Source: Magnaporthiopsis rhizophila (lineage: Eukaryota > Ascomycota > Sordariomycetes > Magnaporthales > Magnaporthaceae). Taken from it: a stretch of DNA of 64,000 nt. Both the position numbers and the translations under genes were made by a program. Shown piece after piece: positions 48,819-61,361 of this stretch (its first letter is position 1; the number at the start of each line of letters is the position of its first letter). The DNA lies in the NCBI GenBank assembly GCA_003049465.1, contig PYSS01000006.1:164818-228817 (forward strand), read 5' to 3'. The notes beneath the pieces are model-generated. The model had not been told where the DNA came from. It saw only the letters and a list, made by a program, of their open reading frames with translations, and ran no database searches.

Positions 48819-50420
48819 TCAACCCTCAGCCCCACGCTTCCTCTTCCCCGTCCTCGCCCGTCCCTTCGGTGGCGGCGGCAGGCCGCGCAAACCGGCAGCG
48901 CTAATCTCAAACTCGACGGCGCCGTCAAGGCCCGGGCCGGACTCGGGCGTATGCGGCGCAAAGACGACCTTCATCCACCGCCTCCAGGTGCGTAGCCTGT
49001 TGGTCGTACCTCCTCCTCCTACTCCTGCGTCCCCGTCGTCGTCGTTGGCCCTGGCCTCCTCGCCGAGCATGACGGGCCGCTTGATGAGCGCGACGCGGGC
49101 GGCGACCTGCGTCGCCCACACGAGCCCCAGGCTCGGGGTCTTGGGGGCGCCGCTGCTGCTGCCATCCCCCAGCGCCCAGTCCTCCTCGTCGCCCCAGCCC
49201 GTGAACCAGCGCTGCTGGTGGTCGAGCAGCAGGGCGGGTATGTCGTGGGACAGGCCCCCCGGGGTGGGTTCGGGCCGCGGGCACGGCCACGTCTCGCGCA
49301 TGCTTGACGGCGGGGGTAGCGATGCCGATGACGATGACGGCGGTGGCGCCTGTTGTGATGACGGTAGTGGTAGCCGGCTGGTGCTGCACGACGGACTCTC
49401 CTGCGTCAGACGCGCGGCGCCGCGCCTCGACGACGACGAGGCGTAGCGCGGCGTCGAGGACGGGTACGGCGTCGTCGTCGTGTCGGCTAGAGACGAGCGG
49501 GGCGTGTTGCCGCCGCCACCGCCACCACCACCGAAGCGGTCGGCGACCTGGTTGGCGACGACGACGGCGAGGTTGCGAGTGCGGGCCAGGTGGCGCAGCT
49601 GGGCGCCCAGGCGGACGAGCTCGGCGCTGCGGGCGGCCATGTTGTTGGTGGCGGTCTTGCCGCGGTCGAACTCGGCGCGGAAGTTGGCGGCGACCGAGTC
49701 GATGACCAACAGGCCCACGTCGCGGCGCTCCACCTCGACTGGCACCTGGAAGGTCAGGATGTGGTCCTGCGACTCGAGGTCGGGCGTCGCGATGCTGAGG
49801 ACGCGGTCGAGGGACGGCGGCGGCGGCGGCTGTGGCTTGTCGTCGCCGTCATCGCCACTGCCGTTGCTGCTACTAACTCGTAGCAGCCGGTTTGAGGCCA
49901 GCATCTGGGCCAGGCGCCGCGTGGCCAGGGGCGCCTCGGTCGAGACGTACATGGCCGGGCGGCCGAGCCCGCGCGGCGGCGGCAGCTGGACGGCCAGGAG
50001 GAGCGAGAGCAGCAGCTGGGTCTTGCCGGCGCCAGACTCGCCCGCCACCTCGGTCAGGTAGCCGACGGGCACGCCGCCGCCCAGAGCGCGGTCCAGCTCA
50101 GGGTCGAGCGTGGTGATGGTGGACCAGGCGGCCGAGAGGCGCGAGGGGTTGCTCCTCAGGTGGAGCGAGGGGGGGGTGGTGGTGGTGGTGGCGGGAGTGC
50201 GGGTGGGAGCGACAACGCCCAGGTCGGCCTGCAGGGCCTGCACGACGGCGTTGGCCAGGCGCTGGATTTCGAGCAGCGGCTGGTGGGTGCGCTTGCCGAG
50301 GTCGGCGGCGTCGAGGGTGAGCAGGTCCGTGGTGGTGACGTGGTTGCGCTCCAGGGCCGGGATCAGCGGGCCGTACTGCTCGACCCGGAAGTTGGGCAGC
50401 ACCCGCAGCAGGTCCGTCAT
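48819..50420 (-). CDS. RAD57: RecA/Rad51-family recombination protein RAD57 (XRCC3-like), 533 aa
   Basis: Single-exon frame. Residues 1-65 resemble the helix-hairpin N-terminus (PNFRVEQYGPLIPALE, TTTDLLTLDAADLGKR). The RecA core follows: LGGGVPVGYLTEVAGESG leads into Walker A GESGAGKT (127-134), and VGLLVIDSVA (236-243) is Walker B. The segment GGGVPVGYLTE is typical of fungal Rad57. In yeast, Rad57 pairs with Rad55 and helps load Rad51 in homologous recombination. Residues about 297-400 are a Ser/Pro/Gly-rich insertion not found in the core, and the C-terminus ends in a basic patch (KGRARTGKRKRG) that could be a nuclear signal. The start is the first ATG and gives the expected N-terminus. 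Confidence 0.9.
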   Translation of the reverse strand: MTDLLRVLPNFRVEQYGPLIPALERNHVTTTDLLTLDAADLGKRTHQPLLEIQRLANAVVQALQADLGVVAPTRTPATTTTTPPSLHLRSNPSRLSAAWSTITTLDPELDRALGGGVPVGYLTEVAGESGAGKTQLLLSLLLAVQLPPPRGLGRPAMYVSTEAPLATRRLAQMLASNRLLRVSSSNGSGDDGDDKPQPPPPPSLDRVLSIATPDLESQDHILTFQVPVEVERRDVGLLVIDSVAANFRAEFDRGKTATNNMAARSAELVRLGAQLRHLARTRNLAVVVANQVADRFGGGGGGGGNTPRSSLADTTTTPYPSSTPRYASSSSRRGAARLTQESPSCSTSRLPLPSSQQAPPPSSSSASLPPPSSMRETWPCPRPEPTPGGLSHDIPALLLDHQQRWFTGWGDEEDWALGDGSSSGAPKTPSLGLVWATQVAARVALIKRPVMLGEEARANDDDGDAGVGGGGTTNRLRTWRRWMKVVFAPHTPESGPGLDGAVEFEISAAGLRGLPPPPKGRARTGKRKRGAEG

Positions 50421-51526
50421 GGGTAGTAGGCGTGGAGAGGCATCGAGGGCCTTTTGGTATCGTGATCACGTGGTGAGACGCGTCCTTGATGCAAGCACAT
50501 GCGACAGCAAGCTCTTCTTGGCTGATGGCTGATGTTTGGATTGAGTTGAAGGGAAGGCCCCACCCGCCATCCCCAAATCCCCAGACTTAAGATGGGGCTC
50601 TTTTTAGTGGCGGTTGGCAGGGCGCAGTGCCTGAACCAATCAGCTGGCGGGGCCAAATTGCCCCTGCCGCAGGAGCTGCTTCAGGCAGTTCAGTTTATAC
50701 GACAATCCATCTCTCGTCTGCCGTCTGATGAATCCTTTTTTCCAGCCATCGAGTAACCACCATTTCGTAATTTCACATAATGATGCAGACAAGGTCTCGT
50801 AGATGAACCTGGTCGAAAGCCCTGGATAACATCAACCCCTACCTCGAAGCAGAAGCCCGCAGCATCCGAAATCTTGGGCTGGCTCCGCCTAGAGTCAAGA
50901 TGTTGATGTTACCAAGACGAACAGGGGTCACTCGCCCCACGGAACCAGGAACCATGAGCAAACATCCAAGCTGCCCAGACTCCGTAGGGAGCGATCTGCC
51001 TACCTACCAAGCCAGACGGGACAGCTCACCCAAGGTGGGGCCCCATCATTGGACCAACAGACCAAAAACATGCCCGCTCTTTGCGAGACGCGGCACAAGA
51101 AGTTCTTGACACAAGGCGACCACCACAGGGCGCCGTTTCTTTTGCTTCGAGCACACACGGGTGTCACGGACGGTGCCCGCCGTGGTGACCTTCTTTTTAT
51201 TTCTCCGGTTCTGAGTATCGTGCCGTCCCATGCTCGGGTCCCTCTTTCGATTGCGTTTTTTTCCCCCTCCCCCTTGGACTCGCTTCCCCGTCGCTGTTTG
51301 ACCTTCTCGTCACCCTCGACCTGCCTTCGCGCTTGCAGACGGCGGGAACATCCAACGCGCAGACTCGATTAGGCCTTTGGTTCAGGTCTTGAACACTCGG
51401 GCTCTTGTTTCATGTCGTCGTTTGGCTTTACCCTTTCGCCTTTCTTCGCCCGCCCGCTGTTCTAATCTCGCGCCGAAAGAAAAAAAGAAAAAAAAAAAAA
51501 AAGAAAGAAAAAACACAACGGTCGCC
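50421..51526. promoter_or_regulatory. Divergent upstream region between RAD57 and the membrane-protein gene
   Basis: No gene seen. The right part (51180-51480) is CT-rich and ends in an A/G-rich tract (51476-51512) just before the ATG at 51527, a typical fungal leader. Confidence 0.5.
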
Positions 51527-52856
51527 ATGCCCAGCCTTCTCATGAGGGCTCTGCTTCTATACGCCGCCGTCACTTCGATCCACGCCCTCGCCCTTGCTCC
51601 AAAGGCGGCGACAACGGCGATATTCAAGACGACTGCCGCCGCCCTGGCTCTCCGAAATGCGCTGCATAACGATTACGGCCCGAGGCCCACGGCTCCTCCA
51701 GCCTTTCACCAACTGTCCGGCCGGCAGGGCGTCGGCGACGTCGAGTATACCGTCGCCCCGGACAATACCTGTGGCTATATAGGCAGCAAGAAGAAGGACG
51801 AACTAGAAGTCGTCTGCATAGACCCAGTCACGCGGCGGTGTGTCATGTTGAGAAACGTCGCCTTGACGTCGGGCATAGTTGCATGCTGCGACGGCACGAG
51901 CTGTGTAAGTTCTCCGATATATCTGCCTCCACGAGACCTCCCTCGGCTGGTCTAGATGGCTAACATCGGCGCTCTACATCGACAGAAAGTCACTACCCAG
52001 TGTGTGCCCTACAGCCAGATAAGCGCGGGCAACTGTGATGCCATGTGCATGGGCAACAGCAATGCATTGATATGGTACAGTGAAGGCTATTTTGTGCCCT
52101 ATTCCCATCTGCCGTCTCTAATGACGCTTGTGCGAGCAACTTGGCTGACTTTTAACGGATGCACAAATACAACCGAAAAAAAGCTCCGAGTCCAACTCCC
52201 CGTATTGCAATACAATGTCGTACTCGGGTGGCATCACCGACTACTTTTGCAGTTCCAACGAGTACCTGTTCCCCATCCCGGCCCGCACGACGCGCATCTC
52301 GGGTCCTGCCAGGAACTACGCCACCCTCACCGACACCCAGGGCGTCAACTTCAACACCGTGACGGCACCGCCGCCGACTTCCAAGAGCACTATCACCACT
52401 AGCAGCGGCGGCGCAAACAGCACCTCATCCACAGCCAATACTGGCACCACCACCACAACCGCCCCTGATGGAGCTCAGGACGGCGGCAGCAACGGCCCGG
52501 CCGTGCCAGTCGGGCCAGTGGTCGGCGGTGCCCTCGCCGGTGCCGCCGCCATCGCCGGCGTCGCTGCGGGTCCGATCTTCTGGCGTCGTCACAAGGCCAA
52601 ACAGGCGGCGGCGGCGGCGGCAGAAAACAACAACAGCAACAACGGTGGCAGCAGCAGCGCTGCTGCTGAACTCCCGGACAAGGCCGCAGCGGCGAACGTC
52701 TCGTCCCCGACCACGACCATGGCAACAACGGTCATGACGACGCCTTCCCCCATGACCCCTACCATTCCGGTCATCCACGAGGCGAGCGGGAACGCGGTCG
52801 GGGCCCCTCGCGACCAGAACGATAACCACAGGGGCGAGATCTACGAGCTGCCCTAG
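51527..52856 (+). CDS. Secreted, Cys-rich single-pass membrane protein, 379 aa, three exons
   Basis: Exons 51527-51904, 51986-52074 and 52184-52856; introns of 81 and 109 nt. A signal peptide is clear (MPSLLMRALLLYAAVTSIHA). The ectodomain contains about a dozen Cys, including the paired CC in SGIVACCDGTSC. The exon 2-3 junction gives a CSESNSPYC stretch, a pattern common in fungal wall-facing membrane proteins. A Ser/Thr-rich stalk, probably O-glycosylated, leads to one membrane helix at about 263-289 (VGPVVGGALAGAAAIAGVAA). A basic stop-transfer WRRHKAKQ and a disordered, Ala/Thr/Pro-rich cytosolic tail follow. The architecture recalls Wsc/Mid2-type surface sensors, but I cannot assign the family. 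The acceptor of intron 2 (AAAAAAAG) is A-rich and less typical. Confidence 0.8.
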
Positions 52857-53580
52857 GTCTTTCGGAGTGTCGTGTATGGGCAGAGGAGCGGTTCAATTAC
52901 GCACGATAGGGTTCCCCAGGAGAGCTGACCTGGAGATAGATACAACTCGGGGCTCTCGCGGGGCAGCTGCTGTGTCGTCGTCTGCTATTTTGATACGGGT
53001 GTATCGCCAGATCACTCCGTGTTCAAATCTAATCACAGGGCAGGACTGGTTCATACAAACAGAAGCATTTAATGGGGCGGCAAGGGGCGTTTGAGTTGCT
53101 CCATGCCAACGATATTTTACGCTGCTCTAAAGTCCGGATGTCACCGGTTCGTTGAGAAACGGAATCCATACGCTGCAATTTGGGGATATTATCCAACCAA
53201 GCACCTCTCTTTTTTCGAACGATCGGCCAAACTGAATCCTCCTAGCCGAAAGATCTGCTCGACGGTCGAGTATAGGCCTGGTTTTCTTACCGGAAATGGG
53301 CGTGGGTGCCGGCGGCGGCGGCATGGCCGAACGTGTCCGGGCCTGGGGTACTTACAAACCAAACCGGCTTAGCACACGTACACTAGCCAGACCAAGTTCT
53401 AAAGACAGCGTCGAGCCCGACGGTGAGCCGACACAAGCTATTCTCGGCCCGAGATGTTTTTTTGATTAACGACAGTCGTTGAACGCTATACGCTATCCTT
53501 GAGCCCAAATATCAAAGACAAGTGAGAAGACAAAAAATGGTCTGTAGAACACCTGCAAGCAGGGTACTAGCCAACATCGT
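52857..53580. other. Intergenic interval between convergent genes
   Basis: No gene seen. It holds the 3'UTRs of the membrane protein and of the carnitine acetyltransferase. Confidence 0.5.
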
Positions 53581-56500
53581 TCAGTAATCAATCAGCCTCA
53601 GCTTTTTCCCGACATTGTTCCTCCTAGCCTGCACGGCCGCCCTCTCCGACGCCCGCGTCTCCCCGGCGTCAAACTGCGTGTTACGGGCCTTGAGAGCCTG
53701 CAGAAGCATGCCGGCATCGAAGAAGCCATCTAGGGAAACGGTTCTGGTCAGCACAAAAGAAGATTCGGCAAAAGGAAAAAAGATAAAAGACTTACATCCA
53801 CCTAGCTCATCATCCTCGCTCATGGCCATGCTGTCCGTGGTCGGCGACGTCGTCCCCGTGGCCGAGCGCTGCGACCGTATCGTCTCGGGCCCCGTGATCA
53901 TCCTCCCCCTAGACTTGAACCGGTTGTGGGGCGGCCGCTGCTGGTCCTTTCTCAGCTGGTGCTTCTGCGCCAGCTGCTGGCGGCTCCTGATGCTGTCCAC
54001 CTCGCGCGCGCGCGTCTGCCTGGACGACGGGACCGAGGACAGGCCGCCGGCGCCGCCGATGCCGACACCGCCGCCCTGGCCGATGAGTCCCCTGCGGGAC
54101 GTGATGCGGAGCACCCGGCGGATCTCGAGCAGGTAGCTCTCTAGCGCATCCACGAAGCGCTTGGTCTGCCGGTGCTTGCTCGAGACGCAGACCGAGATGC
54201 TGTCGTCCTTGATGATGTAGCCGATGCCGAAGCCGTCGCCCGACACGGGGCCGAAGCCGAACTGCCGCAGCGACGGGTTGCCGCAGTTGGACGTCGACAG
54301 GATCGTCGTGTTGAGCTTGTCCCAACCCGGGTCCGCAAAGATCAGCGGAAGCGGCGCATACCTGACCGACCGCGTCGTCGTTGTCGACGCGCTGTCACCC
54401 CGCTCGCGCGTCGTCGCCACCATCTGCGACACTTCGCCGTTTTGGTCCGGCACCAACTTTTCCGCCAGCACGTGCTTCAGAGACCGCGACGACGTGGTGC
54501 TGTCGTCCGTTTCCTGCGTGCTTCCATTCTGCTGCTGCCGCTGCTGCTGTTTTTCGTCCAGATAGTTGCTCGCTACAGCCGACGCTGGCAGCAACGGTGA
54601 TCCAGGCTCTGACGGCACATCGCGGACGTCGTCGCCCGAGTAGGCGGCGCCATTGCTCATGGGACTTGAGTAGCCGTTTGTGCTGGACTGGTCTCGGCTG
54701 CTCGCGGCAGCCTCCTCGTCCGCGAGGCGCTGCCAGAGCGAGAAGAGGGCGTAGAGGTGTCGGTCGCAGCCCTGGGCCTTTGCGCAGTCGCGCGTCATGT
54801 CAACGTGGCGCTGGCACGCCGTCCTCAAGGCGTCCACCTTAGCCTCGGCCGGGTTGTCGCCCCAAAAGGTCTGCATGAAGTTGACCGACTCGTCTGTCAC
54901 GGACCGCACCGCCTCGGTCCGGCCGTGCAGGAAGAACTTGGTCATGGCCGGCTCGTACGTGCACTCGACGCGCCCGTACAAGCCGTAGTAGGCCGCCTGG
55001 TATGCCATCTGCACAAAGGCGTCGGGCGAGAGGCCCATGGACGTGATGAAGTTCTTCCCGTAGGACTGGAAGTCGAGGCACTCAAACTCGTTCTGCCCGA
55101 TCAGATCGGCCAGCCGCGTCTCGGCGAAGCGCACTGCGATGCTGAGCTCGGGCGTCAGGTCCCACTCGAGCTTGTGCGGCGTCGGATTGACGTCCCCGAA
55201 GCTCTCCGGGTCGCGCTTGGATGGGTCCGGGCTGGTCGAGGCCCAGAGCGTGGGCGAGTGCCCGTTGATGGTGCGCGCGAACCGCAGGATGGTGTCCGTG
55301 TAGACGTCACTCGCAAACCGCAGCACCGTGTGCCCGTCCACGCCCGTGTGCTCAAAGTTGATGCCAGCACTCCCGTTCTTGCACACAATGATCTGCAGCT
55401 TGTCGTAGTATCGGTTCGTGCATGTGCCGATCTGCACCCCCTTTTCTATCTCGCTGGTGCCGCAGAGCATGTTCTGACAGAGAGCCGCCGCCGTCGTCGG
55501 TTCTGTGTAGTCGAGGCAGAGCACGAAGAGAGCCGAGTCGACGATGCCGAGGCAGTCGGCGTTGTTGGATCCCTCTTCCCGCATCAAGACGTCACGGAGC
55601 CCCGACCATACCTTGCGGTTCTCCGTGCTGAGCACTCCCAACGCGCCCTTGGCGGCCTCCTGGATCGGCGTCAGGATGGCGTCGTCGACGATTGTCTGCA
55701 GATTGATGGACAAATCCTTCTCAGTCATGATCAGGTCCGAGCTGTCGTCCAGAACGTCGAACCAGTAGAACTGCCCGTGGCACATGACGATGATGTGCTT
55801 CGAGTTCGGATCTTGCTCGATTTGGCAGCCGTTTTCGGTCGGGACCCGGGCAGTCCCAAACAGGCGTGAGTACTGATACATGCATAGAGGCGTATTCTTA
55901 ATCTTGTCCGGCGGTAGCTCCTCTTTCCTCACGGCGCGCACGAACTCGAGCGCTGATACAACCAAGGACGCCGCACGCGTCACTTGGTTGTTCCTGGCTG
56001 GCGTCGGGTCATCCTCAAGCAAGAAGAATGGATTTAGGTTGAGGACAACGGGGTTATCAAAGTTTAGATACGAGTCGTACCCTGCAATCATACAAGTAAT
56101 CAGCCCACCACATTCTCATCACGGCGCATGGAATGGGGAAAGAAGGGAGTGGTGCCCACGTACAGAACTGCTCGATGTAGCTCGACTTGCCCTCGGCGTA
56201 CTTCTTCAGCTTTTCCTGAAGCTCAGGGCCTTCGGACTTCAGGAACTCCCGGACGGCATGCTTGGTCTCGGCGTGCTCTCGCGGCGATTGGAGTGGCCTC
56301 AGTGCTGCCAGGTACTTTTCGCATGTCTTTTCTAGCTCGGGAATGGGAAGTTTTGGGAGCTTGTCCTGGGCGGCAAAAGTGATACCGCCCTCCTCTAGGA
56401 TTTTTTGATTATACAGAGACATGCCGTTCCGTTTCTGCACACTCGACGACGGAGCCCAGATTGGTGGTCTTGACGACAACTTGCTTATCTCGGCGTATAC

Positions 56501-56599
56501 GGGGGCGCAATTTGTCGTGGGTTCTGGCGGAGCGTTGCGAGAGGCAAGAGTCTCGCCAAGAGACTTGGGCTGGACGAAGCGGCGGACTTGGGTTGGCAT
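53581..56599 (-). CDS. YAT2: Carnitine O-acetyltransferase (Yat2-like), 956 aa, three exons
   Basis: Exons 56599-56164, 56081-53796 and 53729-53581; introns of 82 and 66 nt. The choline/carnitine acyltransferase fold starts near residue 78 (LPKLPIPELEKTCEKYL) and runs to about 560. The catalytic His is at about 390 in INFEHTGVDGHTVLRF. The long extension beyond the core, with a disordered Ser/Gln-rich insert (about 600-720), resembles yeast Yat2 rather than shorter Cat2/Yat1 enzymes. The enzyme moves acetyl groups between CoA and carnitine, needed for growth on acetate or fatty acids. I see neither a C-terminal peroxisome signal nor a strong mitochondrial presequence, so a cytosolic site is likely. 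An alternative in-frame ATG at 56420 (MSLYNQK) would remove the first 59 residues. Intron 2 is in-frame and stop-free. Confidence 0.93.
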
Positions 56600-59500
56600 A
56601 GTGTTCGTGAATCAGCATCGACTGGACCGTAAATCATGCGAACAGGGGCGCCACGCAGGTGCAGATGTTGAGACCGCGCAGAGCGGTGCGGTAGAAGTAG
56701 TGGCAATCGTGGAGGCAGTAGGACGGCATCCCACTGAGGTCTGGCAGGCTATCGCAGCTAGGCTAAAGGACGAGAAGATGAAGGGCGGTGCAGAGTGAAA
56801 GTAGCTTGGAAGCGGCAAACGAAGGTGGCTGGGATCGCTGGCAGCGTGCGGAGGAACGAGTGGATGGGAAACGAGGTTGATATATACCTAAGTGTAGGCA
56901 GTAGTATAAGTGTAGAGGACGGCCCTCCGGCAGGGTGCGCCGAGGAAGCGCGAGGACTTCGAGTATTATATATAGAACAGCTCGGCAACTAGGTTCAGAG
57001 TCAGTCAGGCCCGAGATCTCGGCGGCATGCCCAGGTGTGGAGCAACCTGCAGGCGTTCCTCAGATCCGGCGCGATGTAGCCTGGACGGACGGGCGCCGGC
57101 TCTCTCCAATGGGCGTCCCAGTAAAGGTACCACAGCGCCCGAAAGAGACGGGCGAGGAGAGCGGGAAGGGACCAGGTAGGGGCGCGGTAGCCAAGGGGGT
57201 GGTGGGTTCGACTGTTCGTTCCAGCGCGACTGACATGTGGGATGGATAAGCATGAGGGATTGGATGTGGGACTAGTCGACAGCCAGCTCCAGCTCGCTTC
57301 GTAGGCACACCTTCACGAGGACCAGCATGAGTTACCAAGACACCAATGACGAGCACGGGGGCAGCCGAAAGGGGACATCCCGTGGCCTTGACGGGGCTTA
57401 CGCCGAAGTCTCCATCATCCGCACGACCGAGGCAGGGGGACTGTCCGGGACGGACAAGAATTTGCCATCTGCCGAGACGTGGGGGACCCCATGTTGGCCC
57501 GTCCAGGGACGCTATTGATGGGCACTTAGGAGAGCGATGTTACACATACCTGGAAAATGTGTTGCCTGCTTCTTTTAGGGCAGGGCGTCGGGTGGTGATA
57601 ACGCTGTTGGTTGACAGGAATTCTCGCATTCATCTCGGGATGTCAGTGCCAGGGTAGGGTGTAGTGACGCAAGAGTTCGGCCTGTTTGTGCTCGGTCAGG
57701 GGACCGCGCTCATGTGTTCAGCATCCTGTCAAACAGGTCTAAGCACGCTGTGCAACAAAGCCAGCGCGAGATAGCTATCTAGCAATACCAAGGCACTGTG
57801 CTGTTGCCATGCAGTAGTACACTTACAAGCTGCGGCAAAGATCAAAGAAAGAGTTTCCTCTCTACAAAGCCGTAGCCGGCTACGGGCGGATGGGGAAGCT
57901 GGGGCAGGGGAGGGCCACCCTCGATCGAGCAGTACCTATGAGCCTAATAACTCAATTCCCCGGACGACTTGATCGGCGACACGGAGGAGGGCGTGGCAGC
58001 AATCAGCGACGACGGGCTTGCCAAGTCCCAAGGCTCCAGAGCCGATGGCTCGCTCCCCACCAGAGGGCGCCTGCTGCGCCTGCCGCCCTCACGGCTTCTC
58101 GTTTCTCTGGCTGGTGTGGAAGTATGTACGTGCGAGATGAGCTTAGACAAACAGGTGTCTCCTAGACGATACGTGGAGGGATGGACGCGGGATGTTGTCG
58201 CTGGCGATAGGCAGCCTTCCGATCTGGTCGGGCAAGAGGAACTTTTCTTTCTATGTGTTCAGCCAGCCAATCGACGGTGCACCGCACCTGCCGTGGCCTA
58301 GCTGTGAGCCCTTTTGAGCAAGTGGTTGCATCACGCGCCACACGACCTAATCAGCAATGAAGTGTCACATGCGGGGAAGCCTGCCATAGTGGAGGGCCCC
58401 TGGAGCCCCAATTCTGTGACGTCGCGACCCCGCCAAGAACCAGCATCAGAAGCAATCCGACAAGATGGAAAGGGGCACTTCGGCCTCGGACGAAGCGATC
58501 GATAAGAAAGCAAAAAAGAAAAAAAGAAAGGAATAAATAGCTCGACAAGGCATTACAGATAACCGTGCAGCAGCCCCAAAAGCTGCGAGTAAATGTCATC
58601 CCGTTCCCCAACGGTCGGGGCGAGCCGTTTTCGTCCGAGGGAAAAAAAGCACGTGAAAGCTTCCTTCAAACTGTGAATGCGGCGCTTACGCTAGCGAGAT
58701 TCCCATGCCCAGGCATCCATGACGAAGCCAACCTTTGACCCCGCGGCCGAACGGAACCTCAGATGCCGCCGGAGTGGGTGCAGCGCATCTCCAGTTCAGC
58801 TGCCAACGCCAAGCCGACTCCGGGCTCATATCTTTCGCCATATACAGAAAGGGGTTGCTGCTTTGGTTCAAGGCCACCAAGGCTCGACGGCCAAGCCAGA
58901 ACCTATGTTTCCCCCACAAGGATTCGAATATTATTGTTTCACTCCCCGATTCCCATCAGCCTGGGAATTGGACTTACAAACTACGGCTCAGTGATCTCGT
59001 TAGTCGGATATTCCACGATACCAACTCACTAATGCCTTGAAATTGCGCCGCTGTGGCCAGTCTCCCTAACCCGTTGGGACATCTCCCGCGTCCATTTCTA
59101 TCCATTCTCTGCGGCGCACCGAACTTTTCTGCTCGAAGTCGGTTGGGTTTCTTAATTTCACACATGCTGTCGCCGAAGCATAGAGACGGGGAAAAGGGGA
59201 TATTTGTCGACCCAGTCTTTAAGGCTTCTTCGCAGGCAAGTATCATCTCGAAGACGCACAGAGTTCCATGGACCGATCCGAAACAAACGGACCAAGGGAA
59301 CTATTTTAGGGTGCGCGTAGCCCCGTCGCCCTTTATAAGGACAAGGCAAACTAGTCTCCGCTCCAAGAGGCCACGAGAAGCTTGAAGATATCCAGGCACG
59401 GGAACACCTAGGAAACAGAGAGAGAGAAAAAGAGAAGAAGAAAAAACGACAGCTAGTTCGGAACACATCCTGGTTATCCATTTGGTTCACACACTGAAGA

Positions 59501-61279
59501 TGGCCTGTATGTCCGAGCCATAAGGAGTTAGGAGGGAAGGACAGAGCGTGTAAAGACAGGGAATACGGCAAACCGATGGCGACAGAAACAACAACATGGA
59601 AGCCTCGTGTCACACACCCTTCCTCGACAGCGAGAATAAGCAGGCCGTCCCTGTGCTCCTAGCACGGGTAGACAGGAGGCGTCCCCTGATCGGATCCCGA
59701 GCCGCCGGCGCCCATACACCATCTCGTGGTCTTGGTCTTCGATCCTTGTTCAACGGTGTGTTCTTTCTCATCGCGGGCGACAAGACGAGGGCCGCGGATG
59801 CCCTTTGACTCCTATAGAGGATTTCGTGTCTTTTATGGAATGGAAATTGATGATTATGCCCAAACCTTTGAGGACACCCAAAACTGGCGCATGTCGACTG
59901 ACCCGTCTGCTGCGGTGATTCCGGATTAAGCAGCGGCGGGCGCACAGAGCACGGAGCACAGACAGGCGCGAAACGAGTAAACGGCTTTTCCAACATATTC
60001 AGAAATGCATGTCTCACCCTCCTCGACCGCCTCTCTATTCTGGCGTCGCCTCGCCTTACAAGCGGGGTCGCACTCCAAGCTGGTGTTTGCGTAATGTTGG
60101 AGAGGCTCAACACCTACTCTTTCTTTCTCCGTGTGCCATCAACAAAAGAGGCAGCACAGCACAGCACAAGTCGGCTCCGAAAGCGAAACCGAGACCGAAA
60201 AAAAAAAAAAAAAAAAAACGACCCCACTGGCGAGCGACACCGAGGAAAGGCCAGCGAACTGCATCCCGTTGACGGCTAAGTGGAGGCTCGGCAGGGGCAG
60301 CCGAACGCCAAGCTTATGGTTTGGTTTGGTGGGTATCTTCTTTTCCAGAAGTTGACATCTGTCGCAGCGTTTTTCCACATCGGATTAAATTCCTCCATTG
60401 CTTACCATGCCCTGGGGTTGAAAGCCCCATGCCGCATTGCGCCCTATTGGCGATTTGACGAGGCTTAGCTTGTAGGCTAAGAGTGGTTTGGACGCCTGAC
60501 GATGGAGGCCTCAGCAGTGCCATTACGTGGATCAGACCCCACCCTTGGCACGCGGGAAAAAAGGCTTGTTTTCTAGTAGCTCCCTTTCCTAGGCTGATGA
60601 GATGTATGGTTGGTTGGTCAGAATACTACGCCCGTATCTCGGTATCCTGTTTGGGACACGGATGTCCATCGTATTGCTCGCTTACAGCAAACAGCGGCCG
60701 CCGTCGAGTTCATCGCGAGACCGGACATTTTGTGCCACGAAGCGCGGAGAACAAATACATCCAGGAGGAGCCATGTTTGGTTCCTGGCCGCCGACCCTCG
60801 TTCCTTACCAAGTGGGTGTTATTGTGCCTCGTACGTGATCGCGCTCTTTGTATACCCCCGAAAAAGGCGATCCGGCTGTCCTTTCCGGTACGCCCGCGTC
60901 TTCCAATCGCCGTGCTCGCAACGGGCTTGGGAGGTGGGCATGTGGAGAAGGAAAGGAAGAAAAGAAGAATTGGTATCGAGAGGGTGACGGGAAACGCCAT
61001 CCTCCAATTTCGAGGCGGTGCTGCTGGCCTTGCCGCCGCAATCTCCTCTCCTAATCCACCTGCCTCCCCTCCATCACCAGGCGGCTTCATCTTGCGGGCT
61101 GACGCACGGCCACGCACGCATCACCGACATGGCTGCGTAACGGGGTCGTCGCTAGCGGGAAGGAAAGTGTTGCGCTTGTACCAAAGGTCTTGGATATATC
61201 TTGGCATGCGGCTCGGCTCCCCGGCTGCTCTCTGTTGCCTTGCTCATGCCCAGCCAAGACCTTTTTTTCATTCCAACGA
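56600..61279. other. Gene-poor interval before the MFS transporter
   Basis: About 4.7 kb. The first several hundred bases are the carnitine acetyltransferase promoter, with TATA-like words near 56880 and 56966. The rest shows no supportable gene. The longest frame (60483-61286, 267 codons) has random composition. A 21-base poly(A) run occurs at 60198-60218. Confidence 0.45.
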
Positions 61280-61287
61280 TATATAAG
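61280..61287 (+). promoter_or_regulatory. Candidate TATA box of the MFS transporter gene
   Basis: TATATAAG 75 bases upstream of the ATG at 61362, followed by a CT-rich leader. Spacing fits a fungal TATA element. Confidence 0.5.
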
Positions 61288-61361
61288 ACGCCAAGTTTTT
61301 TATCCCCTGGTCCCTTTTACGCCGATACCTACAGACGGACGGACCTACGCACTCGCCCGCC

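Noticed and set aside
54757..55869. 370-codon frame antisense to carnitine acetyltransferase
   Set aside because: Shadow of a well-supported enzyme gene on the other strand.
60483..61286. 267-codon frame upstream of the MFS gene
   Set aside because: It runs through the TATA box and leader of the transporter and resembles no protein family.
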